From: Candidatus Electryonea clarkiae
GTDB taxonomy: Bacteria > Electryoneota > Electryoneia > Electryoneales > Electryoneaceae
DNA: 64,000 nucleotides
Direction of reading: 5' to 3'
Assembly (NCBI GenBank): GCA_030765455.1
Contig: JAVCCM010000103.1
Span: 1 to 64,000, forward strand
Program-made: the position numbers and the translations under genes
Notes under the pieces: generated by a model
What the model was told of the DNA's origin: nothing
The model's database searches: none
What the model saw: only the letters and a program-made list of their open reading frames with translations
Shown here: positions 63,001 through 64,000 of the stretch, in pieces
Position numbering within the stretch: position 1 is the first letter of the stretch
Layout: the number at the start of each line of letters is the position of its first letter

Positions 63001-63369
63001 TTAGAGGAAAACGCAGGCGAAAACAAAATAGTAAAAGTAGAATCCGGTTTGACAATCGCCCTTGACCTTCAGCTTGATGAAACTTTACTTGATGAGGGAT
63101 ATGCAAGAGAATTGATCAATAAGATCCAGAACCGGAGAAAAGAAAGAAATCTTGAAGTAACTCAAAGAATTTCATTGCAAATTCAATGTGATGAGAGGTT
63201 AACAAAAGCATTTGAGGGATACAGGGTATTAATCGAGCGCGAAGTTTTGGCTGTCGATTTAAGATTGGAACCATTATCCCGAGATGAGGGATTAATAAAA
63301 GTGAATGATCATAATGTCTGGTTCGAACTGGAAACAGACGTTACAATAAAGGATAGAGGTGTAAAATGA
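60097..63369 (+). CDS. ileS: Isoleucyl-tRNA synthetase, eukaryote-like type, lacking zinc cysteines
   Basis: The 1090-residue class I synthetase has HIGH at 55-58 (APPHIGHMM), KMSKT at 637-641, and [49 protein letters not shown] and [11 protein letters not shown], which mark the type 2 (eukaryote-like) IleRS. The zinc knuckle that type 2 enzymes usually carry is altered: CPKQ at 198-201 in place of CxxC, and HYKT at 420-423 in place of CWRC. Editing-domain segments ([14 protein letters not shown]) are present. The stop overlaps the dksA start by 4 bases. Confidence 0.96.
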   Translation: [1090 protein letters not shown]

Positions 63370-63776
63370 GTGACAACACCTATGATGACGGTAAGCGTCG
63401 CTACAAGTTTGAAGACCTGAAATATTTTCGGGAGATCATCGAAAAAAAGCAAAAAGCGGTCCTCAAGGAAATAGGTTACCTTGAAGAAAATTCTTTGAAG
63501 CGTGTCGATGAATATTCCGGTGACAGTTCTACTTATACTTTGCACATGGCGGATCAGGGAACTGATGCGCAGGAAAAAGAAAAAGCATTCCTGTTTGCAT
63601 CACGTGAAAACAAGTTCCTGAACCATTTAGGACGTGCAATGCGCAGGATGGATGAGGGTACTTACGGTCTTTGTATGGAATGCAGTAAACCCATTCAATA
63701 TGCTCGCCTTGAAGCTGTTCCCCATGCTACGCTCTGCATAGATTGTAAAAAAGCACGTGAGGAAACGGGATATTGA
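63366..63776 (+). CDS. DksA/TraR family zinc finger protein
   Basis: The 136-residue protein has an N-terminal coiled coil (about 15-60) and a C4 zinc finger (Cys103, Cys106, Cys124, Cys127; GLCMECSKPI and LCIDCKKA). This is the short DksA-like form that often precedes lspA. It probably binds RNA polymerase through the secondary channel; unlike E. coli DksA, the coiled-coil tip lacks a clear acidic DxxDxA motif. It is coupled to ileS and lspA by 4-base overlaps. Confidence 0.93.
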   Translation: MSDNTYDDGKRRYKFEDLKYFREIIEKKQKAVLKEIGYLEENSLKRVDEYSGDSSTYTLHMADQGTDAQEKEKAFLFASRENKFLNHLGRAMRRMDEGTYGLCMECSKPIQYARLEAVPHATLCIDCKKAREETGY

Positions 63777-64000
63777 ATCAATTGCAGTCACGTTCTGCAC
63801 CATGGATTTTAGTTCTCATTGTGATCGTTGCTGATCAGGTCACGAAGTATATTGTTATGTCCTCAATGAAGCTGCATCAGTCAATTTCAGTGATCGGCGA
63901 TACATTAAGATGGACCTATGTTCAGAATTCCGGGATGGCTTTCAGTATTAAACTATTAGAAGGAAGATTACTGGGAATCATTTCAATAATTGCTACAATC
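63773..64000 (+). CDS. lspA: Signal peptidase II LspA (5' part, cut by window end)
   Basis: The frame from TTG at 63773, overlapping the dksA stop by 4 bases (TTGA), gives 76 residues up to the window edge. It has the LspA start (PWILVLIVIVADQVTKYIV, Asp21) and YVQNSGMAFSI, the equivalent of VNTGAAFS. LspA cleaves the signal of diacylated prolipoproteins at the inner membrane. The second catalytic Asp lies beyond the window. It pairs in function with Lgt at 7.8 kb. Confidence 0.92.
   Translation, partial: MNQLQSRSAPWILVLIVIVADQVTKYIVMSSMKLHQSISVIGDTLRWTYVQNSGMAFSIKLLEGRLLGIISIIATI

Overview
This window looks like chromosomal DNA from an uncultured member of the FCB superphylum (Bacteroidota, Calditrichota, Marinimicrobia and relatives). 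Five large exported proteins end in a type IX secretion (T9SS) sorting domain with the YPNPFN signature, at least one PorV-like outer-membrane protein is present, and there are two-membrane lipoprotein functions (lgt, lspA, a LolA-like protein). The DNA is moderately AT-rich. Genes are often packed in 4-nt overlaps and several probably start with TTG (lgt, the MBOAT gene, lspA, a TPR protein). I could not place it to genus.

Layout. 0-7.4 kb: a T9SS LVIVD-repeat protein, an unknown exported protein, a PorV-like protein and two paralogous outer-membrane beta-barrel candidates. 7.8-12.9 kb: a tightly overlapping operon, lgt, S41 protease, isochorismatase-like hydrolase, thioredoxin-reductase-like flavoprotein without its redox cysteines, and an RlmN-like radical SAM protein. 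12.9-17.8 kb (minus strand): a CYTH protein, then a LolA-YidD-TPR-TPR operon and a CsgG/LpoB-like protein. 18-22.3 kb: tRNA-Arg, a Tat-exported glycosylasparaginase-family enzyme and a TPR protein with an embedded HExxH site. 22.5-32 kb: two large hybrid histidine kinases flanking a lipoprotein and an outer-membrane protein pair.

32-40 kb is the clearest accessory block: a truncated hicB, a DUF6765 gene, a TIR-STAND-TPR protein (NLR-like, candidate antiphage) and an HD-GYP phosphodiesterase. It is studded with related ~23-bp repeats in inverted pairs. A 198-bp direct repeat carries the 3' end of a DUF819 gene: the intact gene lies at the right end and a 34-codon fragment of its C-terminus about 5 kb to the left. 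This resembles an island inserted at a gene 3' end, but no integrase is visible.

40-52 kb: an FnIII T9SS protein, a sulfotransferase, a MurJ-like flippase, a DinB protein, an MBOAT/SGNH O-acetylation pair and an M1 peptidase with a T9SS tail. 52.3-58.2 kb: a hicAB toxin-antitoxin pair and two tandem LVIVD T9SS paralogues. 58.5-64 kb: a conserved housekeeping cluster, yggS-divIVA-ileS-dksA-lspA, with lspA cut by the window end.

Several intergenic regions hold dispersed palindromic repeats and one MITE-like element. No CRISPR array, rRNA, complete transposase or phage structural gene was seen. All alignments and counts here were made by eye.
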